Source of the DNA: Stenotrophomonas maltophilia
Lineage (GTDB): Bacteria > Pseudomonadota > Gammaproteobacteria > Xanthomonadales > Xanthomonadaceae
DNA length: 64,000 nt
Direction: 5' to 3'
Assembly (NCBI RefSeq): GCF_006974125.1
Contig: NZ_CP037858.1
Location: 4,092,001-4,156,000, forward strand
Numbering within the stretch: position 1 is the stretch's first letter; each line of letters starts with the position of its first letter. Below are positions 44,570-53,587 of the stretch, piece after piece. A model generated the notes under the pieces. That model was not told the origin of the DNA, did not search any database, and worked only from the letters and a program-made list of their open reading frames with translations. A program made the translations under genes and the position numbers.

Positions 44570-45679
44570 ATGAGCGAGTCCCTCCTGTCCCCGTCACCGG
44601 CCGACCCCGGGCAACCCGAAGCACCGCTGCCCCCGCCGTCGCGCCCGCGCGGACCGATGTCGCTGGTGGTGCTGGCGACCCTGGCAGTGGGCTACACGCT
44701 ATGGGCGGCGCAGGACATCATCCTGCCGGTGCTGCTGGCGATGTTCTTCGCGCTGGTCGGCAATCCGATCCTGCGCCTGCTGCAGAAACTGTGGATTCCG
44801 CGTGCACTGGGTGCGCTGCTGATCCTCGGCGCCGGCCTGGGTGTGACCGGTTCGCTGGCCGTGCAGCTGATCGGCCCAGCGATGGAATGGGCACAGGAAG
44901 CCCCGCAACAGCTGCGCAAGGTGGCCCGCCAGGTGCAGGACCTGACCAAGCCGGTGCAGCAGGCGAACCAGGCGGCTGAAAACTTCGCCCGCGTGGCCGG
45001 TGGTGACAGCAACCACAAGGTGCAGGTGATCCGCACCCAGCTGGACGATCCGTATCGCATGCTGACCCGCGCGCCGCGGCTGGCTGCCTCGGTGCTGGCG
45101 GTGGTGCTGCTCACGCTGTTCTTCATGATCTATGGGCAGAGCCTGCAGCGCGCGGCCATCGCCCTGTTCCCCAACCGCCAGCAGCAGCGCTTCACCAGTG
45201 ACATCCTGCGTTCGATCGAGCGCGAGGTCTCGCGCTATGTGCTGACCATCAGCGTGATCAATACGCTGGTCGGGTTGGTGTTCGCTGGCGTGCTGATGCT
45301 GTTCGGCATCGGCCTGCAGGAGGCACTGCTGTGGGGCACGGTAGCGGCGTTGCTGAATTTCGCCCCGTATGTCGGCCCGCTGATCGGCGTGGCACTGATG
45401 CTGCTGATGGGCTTCGTTGAATTCCGCGACCCGCTGCAGGCGCTGCTGCCAGCCGCCGCCTATCTTGCCCTGCATACCCTGGAAGGACAGATGGTGACCC
45501 CGATCGTGCTGGGCCGGCGCATGAAGCTGTCGCCGCTGGTGCTGATCCTGGCACTGATGGTGTTCGGCTGGGCCTGGGGCATGATCGGCCTGCTGCTGGC
45601 AGTACCCCTGCTGGTCTGCATCAAGCTGGTGCTGGCGCGGCTGGACGGCATGCAGGGCTGGGCACGGCTGCTGGAATGA
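44570..45679 (+). CDS. AI-2E family transporter
   Basis: A 369-residue inner-membrane protein of the AI-2E/PerM family (PF01594), with about eight spans, a soluble loop (about residues 110-180) and the family block VINTLVGLVFAGVLMLFGIG followed by LLNFAPYVGPLIG. The name comes from TqsA; most members are not proven autoinducer exporters and many work as ion or metabolite exporters. Start ATG 44570; a possible -10 box GATAAT lies about 30 bases upstream. Confidence 0.88.
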   Translation: MSESLLSPSPADPGQPEAPLPPPSRPRGPMSLVVLATLAVGYTLWAAQDIILPVLLAMFFALVGNPILRLLQKLWIPRALGALLILGAGLGVTGSLAVQLIGPAMEWAQEAPQQLRKVARQVQDLTKPVQQANQAAENFARVAGGDSNHKVQVIRTQLDDPYRMLTRAPRLAASVLAVVLLTLFFMIYGQSLQRAAIALFPNRQQQRFTSDILRSIEREVSRYVLTISVINTLVGLVFAGVLMLFGIGLQEALLWGTVAALLNFAPYVGPLIGVALMLLMGFVEFRDPLQALLPAAAYLALHTLEGQMVTPIVLGRRMKLSPLVLILALMVFGWAWGMIGLLLAVPLLVCIKLVLARLDGMQGWARLLE

Positions 45680-45806
45680 GCCAGCCTGAAGACAAGTAAT
45701 GCGGCCACAGGAGCAGGAGCAAGGGCATAACTGGCAGACGACCTGCGCTGACCCGGCCCTGGCTGCCCCGCCCGCCGCGCCGCATGAAAGCCCGCGCGGG
45801 CAGGGG

Positions 45807-45812
45807 TAGAAT
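45807..45812 (+). promoter_or_regulatory. -10 box placed for a leaderless HAD transcript
   Basis: TAGAAT is followed by six bases and then the GTG at 45819, the same spacing as upstream of yehS. No Shine-Dalgarno sequence is present. Confidence 0.5.
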
Positions 45813-45818
45813 GGCGGG

Positions 45819-46538
45819 GTGAATTTCCCCGTCCAAGCCATCACCCTCGACCTTGACGACACGCTGTGGCCGTTCGCTCCGATCGGCGCCCGCATCGAAC
45901 AGGTCCTGCACGCGTGGATGTGCGAACACAGCCCCGCTACCGCCGCGATGTATCCGGTGGAGGCGATGCGCGAACTGCGCGAACGGCTGTACCACGCCCA
46001 TCCGCACCTCCACCACGACCTGAGCGCGCTGCGCCGGCTGACCCTGCACGAAGCACTGCACAACAGTGGTGCCAGCCTCGACCTGCTGGAACCGGCGTAT
46101 GAAGTGTTCTACGCCGCGCGCAACCAGGTGGAGTGCTATCCCGATGCGATCGATGCGCTGGCGCGCATTGCCGCACGGGTACCGGTGGCGGCGCTGAGCA
46201 ACGGCAACGCCGACCTGGAGCGGATCGGCCTGGCCCATCATTTCGCCTTCCAGCTGGGTTCGCGCGAACACGGCGCGGCCAAGCCCGAAGCCAGCATCTT
46301 CCATGCCGCGTGCACCCGCCTGGGCGTGGCACCGGCACAGGTACTGCACGTCGGCGACCATGCCGACATGGACGTGGCCGGGGCGATCGCTGCTGGCCTG
46401 CGCGGCTGCTGGATCAACCGCGACGCAGCCACCTGGACCCATCCGCAGCTGCAGCCGGACCTGCAGTTCGACACCCTTACCGGCCTGGCCGACTGGTTGG
46501 ACGCCAACCTCGACGCCGCCGCACCCCGGAGTATCTGA
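45819..46538 (+). CDS. HAD-family hydrolase (YigB/subfamily IA)
   Basis: A 239-residue phosphatase from GTG 45819. Motif I LDLDDTLW carries the nucleophile Asp11 and Asp13, motif II is LSNGN, and motif IV is LHVGDHADMDVAGA. Such enzymes dephosphorylate small phosphates; in E. coli YigB acts on FMN. It sits three bases upstream of the aminopeptidase gene and is probably co-transcribed. Confidence 0.88.
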   Translation: MNFPVQAITLDLDDTLWPFAPIGARIEQVLHAWMCEHSPATAAMYPVEAMRELRERLYHAHPHLHHDLSALRRLTLHEALHNSGASLDLLEPAYEVFYAARNQVECYPDAIDALARIAARVPVAALSNGNADLERIGLAHHFAFQLGSREHGAAKPEASIFHAACTRLGVAPAQVLHVGDHADMDVAGAIAAGLRGCWINRDAATWTHPQLQPDLQFDTLTGLADWLDANLDAAAPRSI

Positions 46539-46541
46539 CGC

Positions 46542-47909
46542 ATGAGCGAGATCACTGGTTTCACCGCCGACACCGCCGCGGCGCTGCCGTTGTACGTGCT
46601 GGACCGCGAGCAGTTCGCCGCCTGGAAGGACAGCCAGCCGGCTGCCACGCAGGCGTGGCTGGCATCGCAGGGCTTCAACGCCGGCGCACACAGCGTAGCG
46701 CTGCTGCCCGGCGCCGATGGCCTGGCCGGTGCGGTGATGGGCGTGGGTGATCGTGGCGATGCCTACAGCTATGCGCATGCGCCGCACGCGCTGCCGGAAG
46801 GCAGCGTGTGGCAGCTGGCCAACGAACTGCCAGCCGCCGAACTGGCGCTGCTGCAGCTGGGCTGGGGCCTGGGCAGCTACCGCTTCGACCGCTACCGCAA
46901 GCGCAACCGCGCACCGGCGCAGCTGGTGGCAGGACCGTCCGGCGAAGTGGCCGACCTGATCGCCGCCAGCCTGCGCGTGCGTGATTGGGTCAACACCCCG
47001 ACCGAAGACATGGGTCCGCAGCAGCTGGAAGACGCCGCGCGCGCACTGGCCGAAGCACATGGTGCGCAGGTCGAAGCGATCACCGGCGATGAACTGCTGA
47101 AGCAGAACTTCCCGGCCATCCACGCCGTGGGTCGCGCTTCGCACCGTGCGCCGCGCCTGGTCGTGCTGCGCTGGGGCAAGGAAACCGACCCGGCGCTGGT
47201 GCTGGTCGGCAAGGGCGTGTGCTTCGATACCGGCGGCCTGGACATCAAGCCGGCCGACGGCATGCGCAACATGAAGAAGGACATGGGCGGTGCGGCACAC
47301 GCACTGGCCCTGGCCGGCCTGGTGATGGCACGCGGGCTGCCGGTGCGCCTGACCCTGCTGGTGCCGGCGGTGGAAAACGCGATCGGTCCGGATGCGTTCC
47401 GCCCGGGCGAGGTCATCGCCACCCGCAAGGGCCTGAGCGTGGAGATCGACAACACCGACGCCGAGGGTCGCGTGATCCTGTGCGACGCGCTCACCTTCGC
47501 CGGCGAGCAGAAGCCAGACCTGGTGCTGGACTTCGCCACCCTCACCGGTGCCGCGCGCATCGCACTGGGCCCGGACCTGCCGGCACTCTTCAGCAACGAC
47601 GACACGGTCGCCCAGCAGTGGCTGCAGGCCGGTGATGCAACCCGCGACCCGGTCTGGCGCATGCCGCTGTGGCGCCCCTACCTGCGCTACCTGAGCAGCG
47701 GCATCGCCGACCTGGCCAACGCCGGTTCGCGCATGGCCGGCTCGGTCACCGCCGCGCTGTACCTGGAACGCTTCCTGGAAGACGGCCAGCGCTGGGCGCA
47801 CTTGGACGTGTATGCCTGGAACGACGGTGAACGCCCGGGCCGTCCGGCCGGTGGCGAAGCGCTGGCGCTGCGCTCGGCATGGGCGATGCTGAAGGCGCGT
47901 TACGCCTGA
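46542..47909 (+). CDS. Leucyl aminopeptidase family (M17) protein
   Basis: A 455-residue cytosolic metallopeptidase. The two-metal site is visible in VGKGVCFDTGGLDIKPADGM, KKDMGGAAHA and NTDAEGRVILCDAL, the M17 signature. The N-terminal domain is shorter and less conserved than in PepA, as in the LAP-like group of Xanthomonadaceae. It would trim N-terminal residues from peptides. It follows the HAD gene closely. Confidence 0.92.
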   Translation: MSEITGFTADTAAALPLYVLDREQFAAWKDSQPAATQAWLASQGFNAGAHSVALLPGADGLAGAVMGVGDRGDAYSYAHAPHALPEGSVWQLANELPAAELALLQLGWGLGSYRFDRYRKRNRAPAQLVAGPSGEVADLIAASLRVRDWVNTPTEDMGPQQLEDAARALAEAHGAQVEAITGDELLKQNFPAIHAVGRASHRAPRLVVLRWGKETDPALVLVGKGVCFDTGGLDIKPADGMRNMKKDMGGAAHALALAGLVMARGLPVRLTLLVPAVENAIGPDAFRPGEVIATRKGLSVEIDNTDAEGRVILCDALTFAGEQKPDLVLDFATLTGAARIALGPDLPALFSNDDTVAQQWLQAGDATRDPVWRMPLWRPYLRYLSSGIADLANAGSRMAGSVTAALYLERFLEDGQRWAHLDVYAWNDGERPGRPAGGEALALRSAWAMLKARYA

Positions 47910-48006
47910 GGGAGGCGCCGGGCCCTGCCCGGCGCTGCCCGCCCCGATGGGGCCGGAAAATCTGACGAAAAATTGAATTTCGGCCGCGGCCGGGTTCTGC
48001 GAGGAT

Positions 48007-48027
48007 GTGTGGGTCGACCACCCACAC
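48007..48027. repeat. Palindrome before the catalase-like gene
   Basis: GTGTGGGT and ACCCACAC flank a 5-base centre, 26 bases before the start codon. It may be an operator or an mRNA hairpin; a degenerate SMAG-like palindrome lies further upstream at about 47913-47935. Confidence 0.4.
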
Positions 48028-48052
48028 GCTCCGTGAAGGCAGGACTCCGACC

Positions 48053-49156
48053 ATGTCGCTCTTCCGCTACACCCGCGCCGGCCAGACGCCGGGCGCACCA
48101 CACAAGCATTCACCCCTGCTCTGGATCGCACTGATCGCACTTATCCTGGGTGCGGTCGCGCTGGCCTTCGCCTGGCTGGCGGGCTGGATTGGCGGCCGCC
48201 TGACCGCGCAGCGCTTCACCGACACCATCGAAGCCACCGGCCCGGCCCACCCGGGGTTCCGCCGTGCGCACAGCAAGGGCATCTGCGTAAGCGGTTGGTT
48301 CGAACCCAGTGCGCAGGCCCCCACCCTGTCCAGTGCACGGGTGTTCTCGCAGCACCGCGTGCCGGTAATGGGCCGGTTGTCGATCGGCGGCGGCGATCCC
48401 TACGGCGCCGACAACACCGCACGCGTCCGCAGCCTCGCGGTGCAGATGGTCAGTGATGATGGCCAGGAATGGCGCATGGCGATGAACAGCTTCCCGTTCT
48501 TCGCGGTGCCCACGGCCGAGGCGTTCTACGAGCAGACGCGCGCCTCCATTCCCGATCCAGCCACCGGCAAGCCGGACCCGCAGAAGATGGCGGCAGTGGT
48601 GGCGAAGTACCCCAGTGCGCAGGCGTTCCAGCAGTGGGCCAAGACGGCGCCATGGACCAGCAGTTGGGCCGACACCACCTTCAACAGCGTCAACAGCTTC
48701 TGGTTCACCAATGCGCAGGGCCAGAAGCGCGCGGTGCGCTGGCGCTGGCAGCCACAGGCGCCAGTGGTGGAGATGGATGCGGAAACCCGCAAGAAGGCCA
48801 GCGTCGATTTCCTCAGCCAGGAACTGCAGCAGCGCCTGGCCAGCGGCCCGGTGCGCTGGAACCTGATCGTGGCCACCGCCGAACCCGGCGATGCCATCGA
48901 TGATCCGTCGGTACCGTGGCCCGCGTCGCGTGACCAGGTGGTGGCCGGCGTGCTCAGCCTGGACCGCATGCAGTCGCAGGAACAGGGTGCCTGCGGCCAG
49001 ATCAACTTCGATCCACTGATCCTGCCCAGTGGCGTGCGCGGCAGTGACGATCCGATCCTGGCGGCCCGCTCGGCGGTGTACTCGCAGTCGTTCAACCGCC
49101 GCGAGCGCGAGCGTGCCAGCGGCAATGTCGAGCAACCGAAGGAGGCCGCGCGATGA
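48053..49156 (+). CDS. Membrane-anchored catalase-like heme protein
   Basis: A 367-residue protein with one membrane span near residues 20-45 (LLWIALIALILGAVALAFAW). The catalase-family heme peroxidase fold follows, with HSKGICVSGWF (distal His), RVRSLAVQM and a C-terminal PSGVRGSDDPILAARSAVYS segment whose Arg-x3-Tyr fits the proximal heme ligand. It is shorter than true catalases and fits the SrpA/YfeX-like catalase-family peroxidases. It overlaps the cytochrome b561 gene by four bases, so a redox partnership is likely. Start ATG 48053; the longer frame to 48005 is rejected. Confidence 0.82.
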   Translation: MSLFRYTRAGQTPGAPHKHSPLLWIALIALILGAVALAFAWLAGWIGGRLTAQRFTDTIEATGPAHPGFRRAHSKGICVSGWFEPSAQAPTLSSARVFSQHRVPVMGRLSIGGGDPYGADNTARVRSLAVQMVSDDGQEWRMAMNSFPFFAVPTAEAFYEQTRASIPDPATGKPDPQKMAAVVAKYPSAQAFQQWAKTAPWTSSWADTTFNSVNSFWFTNAQGQKRAVRWRWQPQAPVVEMDAETRKKASVDFLSQELQQRLASGPVRWNLIVATAEPGDAIDDPSVPWPASRDQVVAGVLSLDRMQSQEQGACGQINFDPLILPSGVRGSDDPILAARSAVYSQSFNRRERERASGNVEQPKEAAR

Positions 49157-49689
49157 GCACCGGCAACGGCCACTTCAACCTGCTGGCGCGGGTGCTGCAC
49201 TGGTCCATGGCGCTGATGATCATCGCCATGCTGTTCATCGGCGTGACCATGGTCGCCTCGCTGCACCTGCGGCCGATGCTGATCGACCTGCACCGTCCAC
49301 TGGGCATCGCGATCCTGCTGCTGGTGCTGCTGCGCCTGTACAACCGCCTGCGGCACCGCCCCCCACCGTTGCCGGCCGACCTGCCGGTCTGGCAGGCGAT
49401 GGCGGCCAGGGCCTCGCACTGGATGCTGTATGCGCTGATGCTGGCGATGCCGCTGATCGGCTGGGCGATGCTGTCGGCTGGCGGCTACCCGATCGTGCTG
49501 TGGGGCGGCCTGCACCTGCCGCCGATCGTGCCGCACACCCCGGCGCTGTACGCCGCGTTGCGCAATGCGCACAGCCTGCTGGCGTATGTGCTGTTCGCCA
49601 CGGTGCTGATGCACGTGGGTGCGGCGCTGTTCCATTTGTGGGTGCGCCGCGATGGCGTGTTCCAGGCGATGGCGCGCGGGAAGGATTGA
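49153..49689 (+). CDS. Cytochrome b561
   Basis: A 178-residue four-helix di-heme membrane cytochrome. Heme-binding histidines appear in VLHWSMAL, DLHRPLG, ASHWMLY, NAHSLLAY and MHVGAALFHLW. Bacterial b561 proteins pass electrons between quinol and periplasmic partners; here the partner would be the catalase-like protein encoded just before it, with overlapping ATGA. Confidence 0.88.
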   Translation: MSTGNGHFNLLARVLHWSMALMIIAMLFIGVTMVASLHLRPMLIDLHRPLGIAILLLVLLRLYNRLRHRPPPLPADLPVWQAMAARASHWMLYALMLAMPLIGWAMLSAGGYPIVLWGGLHLPPIVPHTPALYAALRNAHSLLAYVLFATVLMHVGAALFHLWVRRDGVFQAMARGKD

Positions 49690-49743
49690 TCGGGTTCGCC
49701 GGGTGTTCCCGGCGAACTGGAAGGTCAAGATCAACAACAAGAG

Positions 49744-49767
49744 CATCCACGCGTGGCGTGGATCTAC
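49744..49767 (-). repeat. SMAG-type REP palindrome
   Basis: Minus-strand GTAG plus an ATCCACGC stem-loop, one base different from the copies at 20273 and 58380. Confidence 0.8.
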
Positions 49768-49804
49768 TGGGTGCAGCTTTTGCCTTTGACGTTGGGTCCG
49801 CCTT

Positions 49805-49990
49805 GAGCGAGCCGAGCATCGCAGGGGAATCAGGGGCGCAGAGGCGCCGATGTCTGAGCGCAGCGAGTCCGGCGCCGTCCCCCTGATTCACCGAGAAGCG
49901 CAGGGAACCGGCGCGCAGCGACGGCTCGCGCTCTGGCGGCGTGTTTCTTTGGTCACTTTCTTTGAACGAGCAAAGAAAGTGACACCTCTC
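49805..49990. repeat. Dispersed-element candidate with nested inverted repeats
   Basis: Two features mark this stretch. First, GGGGAATCAGGGGCGCAGAG (from 49813) is nearly repeated in reverse at about 49868-49892 (GCGCCGTCCCCCTGATTCAC). Second, a perfect 13-bp hairpin at 49952-49964 and 49971-49983 (GTCACTTTCTTTG / CAAAGAAAGTGAC). Short ORFs cross it on both strands (for instance one containing SLVTFFERAKKVTPLRRRGN) but none is convincing. Similar TTTCTTTGGTCACTTTCTTT blocks are familiar to me from other Xanthomonadaceae and Pseudomonas intergenic DNA, which suggests a mobile or dispersed repeat. Confidence 0.6.
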
Positions 49991-50009
49991 CGCAGGCGCG
50001 GAAACGATC

Positions 50010-50032
50010 CGCCGGGCATCGCCCGGCGCTAC
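50010..50032 (-). repeat. SMAG-type REP palindrome
   Basis: Minus-strand GTAG and a CGCCGGGC / GCCCGGCG stem-loop, 20 bases beyond the end of the DesR-type gene. Confidence 0.8.
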
Positions 50033-50052
50033 CAGTGTGTCGGCGCACGCCC

Positions 50053-50655
50053 CTACAACCACCCCTTCTGCCGCGCCATCCGATACGCCTCGATCCGGTT
50101 GGCCACGCCCAGCTTGCCGATGCACTCGGACAGGTAGTTGCGTACCGTGCCGTGCGACAGCCCCAGCTGTTCGGCGATCTCGCTGGCGGTGCGGCCCTCG
50201 CCTGCCAGCCGCAGCACGCGTCGTTCGCGATCGGTCAATGGATCGGCCTGCGACCAGGCGTCAAGCGCCAGCTGCGGGTCGATCGCGCGGATGCCCTGCT
50301 TCACCTTGCGTAGTGCATCGGCCAGGTTCTCCGCCGGTGCATCCTTCAACAGGTAGCCCAGCACGCCCGCTTCCAGCGCACGGCGCAGGAAACCGGCGCG
50401 GGCGAAGGTGGTCACGATCACCACCTTGATCGGCAGTTCATGGCGGGCAATACGCTGGGCCAGCTCCAGCCCGGACAGGCCCGGCATCTCGATGTCGGTC
50501 ACCAGGATGTCCGGCTGCAGCTGCTGCAGCATGCGCCAGGCAGCCTCGCCGTCGGCAGCACTGCCGAGCACGTCGATATCCGGTTCAAGCCCCAGCAAGG
50601 CCGACAGCGCGCCGCGCACCATCGCCTGGTCTTCGGCCAGCAGGATGCGGATCAT
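50053..50655 (-). CDS. NarL/LuxR-type response regulator (DesR-like)
   Basis: A 200-residue regulator: receiver with the acidic ED pair near residues 8-9 (LLAEDQAM), phospho-acceptor Asp54 in TDIEMPG, and the C-terminal helix-turn-helix LTDRERRVLRLAGEGRTASE. It overlaps the sensor kinase gene by four bases (50652-50655). It is the last gene of the ABC-2 exporter/two-component operon and probably controls that exporter. Confidence 0.92.
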   Translation of the reverse strand: MIRILLAEDQAMVRGALSALLGLEPDIDVLGSAADGEAAWRMLQQLQPDILVTDIEMPGLSGLELAQRIARHELPIKVVIVTTFARAGFLRRALEAGVLGYLLKDAPAENLADALRKVKQGIRAIDPQLALDAWSQADPLTDRERRVLRLAGEGRTASEIAEQLGLSHGTVRNYLSECIGKLGVANRIEAYRMARQKGWL

Positions 50656-51875
50656 GCGGCACCGTCCTGCGCCAGCGACGGCGGTGCAGCCGGTGGCAGC
50701 GGTGTGGTCGCCGCGGCCAAAGGCACACGCACGGTCAGCACCGTGCCGTCGCCCCGTACCGATTGCACCGCCAACTGCCCACCCAGTGCCGCCACACGCT
50801 CACGCATGCCACACAGGCCATTGCCCTCGGCCTCTACGCCGCCACGACCATCGTCGCGGATCTGCATCGCCAGCATTCGTCCTTCCTGCATGAACTCGAC
50901 CTGCGCCTGGGTCGCCTGCGCATGGCGCACGATGTTGGTGGCCGCTTCGCGCAGCACCAGCGCCAGGCCGCGTTCGACGTCCACCGGCATCGGCGGTGGA
51001 GATGCGTACTGCAGGTGCACCTGCTGGCATTCCAGCAGCAGCCGTGCCGAGGCCAGTTCACCGGCCAGGTCACTGGCGCGGATACCGGTGACCGCGCTGC
51101 GCACCTGGGCCAGCGCTTCGCGGGCGATATCCTCGGCCTCGCCGATCTCCTGCCGCGCACGGGCATCGCCTCGGTCGTGCAGCTTGCGTGCCAGTTCCAG
51201 CTTCAAGGTGATCAGCGACAGGGTGTGGCCCAACAGGTCGTGCAGGTCGCGGCCGATGCGCTCACGCTCGGCGGTGGTCGCCAGCCGCCGCACCTCCTCC
51301 TGCGACAGCTGCAGCGCGGCATCCTTCTCCTTGTTCACGGCCTCCACGTTCACCACCATGCCGATGATGAACGAGACCGCCGGCACCCAGACCAGGCTCT
51401 GCCACGGATAGTGCGCCAGATGGGCCACCAGATAGAAGGCCGCGTTGAGCACGGCCAGCTGCAGCAGGTAGCGCCACCAGCTGCCACGCCCGCAGACCCG
51501 CAGCATCACGCAGCCGAAGATGAAGTAGCTGATGCCCGACGGGTACCAGGGCACCAGCACGATCGCCAGCGCGGTCATCGCCAGTGCGTAACGTGGCGCA
51601 TGGTGGCGCGGTGACAACAGCAGGCGCGCGTACAGCAGCAGGAACAGCGGATAGCTGGCCAGGGTGAACACCAGCCAGCGCAGCGTGTAGCCGCCGGCGA
51701 ACAGCGGCGTCATGAACACCCACACCGTCCACAGCAGGTGGATGGCATCGGCCCACGCCGGCTTGCCGCGGCGCAGGTTGTCGGCCACGGCGGAATCCGG
51801 TGCAGGGCGCAGCAGGGAGGCAAGCCAGCTCGGCGGCACGGGAGGATCCAGGCGGGGACGATCGCTGCCGATCAT
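50652..51875 (-). CDS. Sensor histidine kinase (DesK-like, HisKA_3)
   Basis: A 407-residue inner-membrane kinase. About five to six membrane spans in the first half sense a membrane or lipid state, as in DesK. The dimerisation motif is RERIGRDLHDLLGHTLSLIT with the phospho-accepting His, and the ATPase domain has GNGLCGMRERVAALGG. A Pro/Ala tail follows. It sits six bases after the ABC permease gene, and its product surely phosphorylates the following DesR-type regulator. Confidence 0.92.
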   Translation of the reverse strand: MIGSDRPRLDPPVPPSWLASLLRPAPDSAVADNLRRGKPAWADAIHLLWTVWVFMTPLFAGGYTLRWLVFTLASYPLFLLLYARLLLSPRHHAPRYALAMTALAIVLVPWYPSGISYFIFGCVMLRVCGRGSWWRYLLQLAVLNAAFYLVAHLAHYPWQSLVWVPAVSFIIGMVVNVEAVNKEKDAALQLSQEEVRRLATTAERERIGRDLHDLLGHTLSLITLKLELARKLHDRGDARARQEIGEAEDIAREALAQVRSAVTGIRASDLAGELASARLLLECQQVHLQYASPPPMPVDVERGLALVLREAATNIVRHAQATQAQVEFMQEGRMLAMQIRDDGRGGVEAEGNGLCGMRERVAALGGQLAVQSVRGDGTVLTVRVPLAAATTPLPPAAPPSLAQDGAA

Positions 51876-51881
51876 GCCAGT

Positions 51882-52664
51882 TCAGCCGATCCGGCGCAGG
51901 CGGCGGCGGGCCAGCAGCAACGCCACGAGGGTGACCGCCAGCAGTACCAGCAGATGACCGGCAGGACTGCCCACCGACGGCAGCCCGACTACCGGCAGCG
52001 CCAGTTGCGCCAGGTGCCAGGTCGGCCACAGCGGTGCCATCATCGAAAACACCTTGGGCAACGCCGACAGCGGCAGCCACAGACCCGACAGCAACGCCAG
52101 CGGCAGGTAGACCAGGTTGACCATCGCCGGTGCTGCGCTGGCACTGACATGGCTGCCGATCAGCAGGCCGATCGCGCCCAGCGGCAGCGCGGCCAGCCCC
52201 GCCACCGCCAGCAGCTGCAGCATCTGCACTCCCTGAAGCTGCACGCCTCCCAGCGCGCGCGCCACGCCGATCAACAGAGCGGCCACCAGCAGCGCGAACA
52301 ACACCGCCATCGCCAGTCGTGCCAGCAGCGGTGCCGCCGGCGGCATCGGCAGCGCCCGCTTGAGCGTAAGCAGCCCGCCTTCACGGTCCAGCGCCAGCTG
52401 CACGCCGAAGCCGAACAGGGCCGGTGCCATCGCACCGAACACGCAGTAGGTGGCCAGCAGGTAGAGCGGTGCATGGCCACGGCCCAACAGCACGCCGAAC
52501 AACAGGTAGAACAGCACCGGGAACAGCAGCGAAGGCACCGCGAAGGCGGGTGTACGCCAGGCGCGGCGCAGCTCGGCCTGCAGTTCGGCTCGGTACGGGC
52601 GCAGCGCTCGACGCCAGCTTGAGGCCGGGCGCGCAGCGACAGCGGTCGGGGTCAGGGTGTTCAT
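51882..52664 (-). CDS. ABC-2 type transporter permease
   Basis: A 260-residue membrane protein with six spans (for example AVPSLLFPVLFYLLFGVLLG, LPLGAIGLLIGSHVSA and LLVLLAVTLVALLLARRRLR) of the ABC-2 exporter class. The start overlaps the ATPase stop by four bases. Together they make a half-transporter set for efflux of a drug, lipid or peptide. Confidence 0.9.
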   Translation of the reverse strand: MNTLTPTAVAARPASSWRRALRPYRAELQAELRRAWRTPAFAVPSLLFPVLFYLLFGVLLGRGHAPLYLLATYCVFGAMAPALFGFGVQLALDREGGLLTLKRALPMPPAAPLLARLAMAVLFALLVAALLIGVARALGGVQLQGVQMLQLLAVAGLAALPLGAIGLLIGSHVSASAAPAMVNLVYLPLALLSGLWLPLSALPKVFSMMAPLWPTWHLAQLALPVVGLPSVGSPAGHLLVLLAVTLVALLLARRRLRRIG

Positions 52665-53587
52665 GCGGCCTCCTGGGTCAGGTCAAGGAAGGCGTCGGCC
52701 AGCGCCGCGCCCTGTACTTCCAGCTCACCCAGCTGCGCATCGGCGGCCAGCAGGCGCGCCACCACCGGCTCGGCCGGGCTTGCCAGCAGCTGCAGATGCT
52801 CGCCGTCGCGCTGCACCTGCTGCACGCCCGGCCACTGCTGTACGTCTTCGGCAGGCAGCACGCTGCGGCAGCGGATGCGGCGCGGCCGATCGACCAGGCG
52901 CAGCTCGCTCAAGGGTGCATCGGCCAGCACCCGGCCCTTCTCCAGCACAACCACCTGCTGCGCCAGCGCTTCGGCTTCCTCCAGATAGTGAGTGGTCAGC
53001 AGCACGCCGCAGCCTTCGGCCACCAGCTGCCGGATCGCCTGCCACATCGTCTGCCGCGCCTGGATGTCCAGGCCGGTGGTGGGCTCGTCCAGGAACAGCA
53101 CGCGTGGGCGGCCACACAGGGCGATGGCGAACTGCACGGCGCGCTGCTGGCCACCGGACAGCTGGCCGTAGCGGCGGCGAGAGAGCGCCTGCAGGCCAGC
53201 GCGCTGCAGCACTTCCTGCAATGGCATCGGGTCGGGGTAGCAGGCGCTGGCCTGCGCCACCAGTTCGTCCACCTGCAGCATCGGTGGCAGGCTGGTGCTC
53301 TGCAGCATCACGCCCAGGCCGAGGCGGCTGGCGCGCTGCTGCGGGTCGCCACCGAGCAGCTCGACCTGGCCGGCGTCGGCGCGGCGCAGGCCCAACAGCA
53401 CGCTGATCGCGGTACTCTTGCCGGCACCGTTGCGGCCCAGCAATGCCAGCACCTGGCCAGCGCGGACCTGCAGGTCGATGCCATGCAGGGCGGTATGGTC
53501 GCGATAGCGCACCTGCACCTGCTGCAGGCGGGCCAGCGACGGGGCGATCGGATCCATGGGCGGTACCGGTAGCGGGGACGTTGCCAT
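52661..53587 (-). CDS. ABC transporter ATP-binding protein (ABC-2 exporter)
   Basis: A 308-residue ATPase: Walker A GRNGAGKST, signature LSGGQQRAVQ, Walker B LFLDEPTTGLD, and H-loop TTHYLEEAEALAQ. The C-terminal extension (about 80 residues) is common in NatA/CcmA-like subunits. Start ATG 53587 or 53557 are both possible. First gene of the operon that runs ATPase-permease-kinase-regulator. Confidence 0.9.
   Translation of the reverse strand: MATSPLPVPPMDPIAPSLARLQQVQVRYRDHTALHGIDLQVRAGQVLALLGRNGAGKSTAISVLLGLRRADAGQVELLGGDPQQRASRLGLGVMLQSTSLPPMLQVDELVAQASACYPDPMPLQEVLQRAGLQALSRRRYGQLSGGQQRAVQFAIALCGRPRVLFLDEPTTGLDIQARQTMWQAIRQLVAEGCGVLLTTHYLEEAEALAQQVVVLEKGRVLADAPLSELRLVDRPRRIRCRSVLPAEDVQQWPGVQQVQRDGEHLQLLASPAEPVVARLLAADAQLGELEVQGAALADAFLDLTQEAA

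Noticed and set aside
45621..48140. An 839-codon minus-strand frame across HAD and aminopeptidase genes
   Set aside because: It is antisense to conserved genes with clear motifs and has no recognisable domain.
49850..50137. 95-codon plus-strand frame in the dispersed element
   Set aside because: It crosses palindromes, a SMAG repeat and the end of the DesR-type gene, so it is probably not a protein gene.
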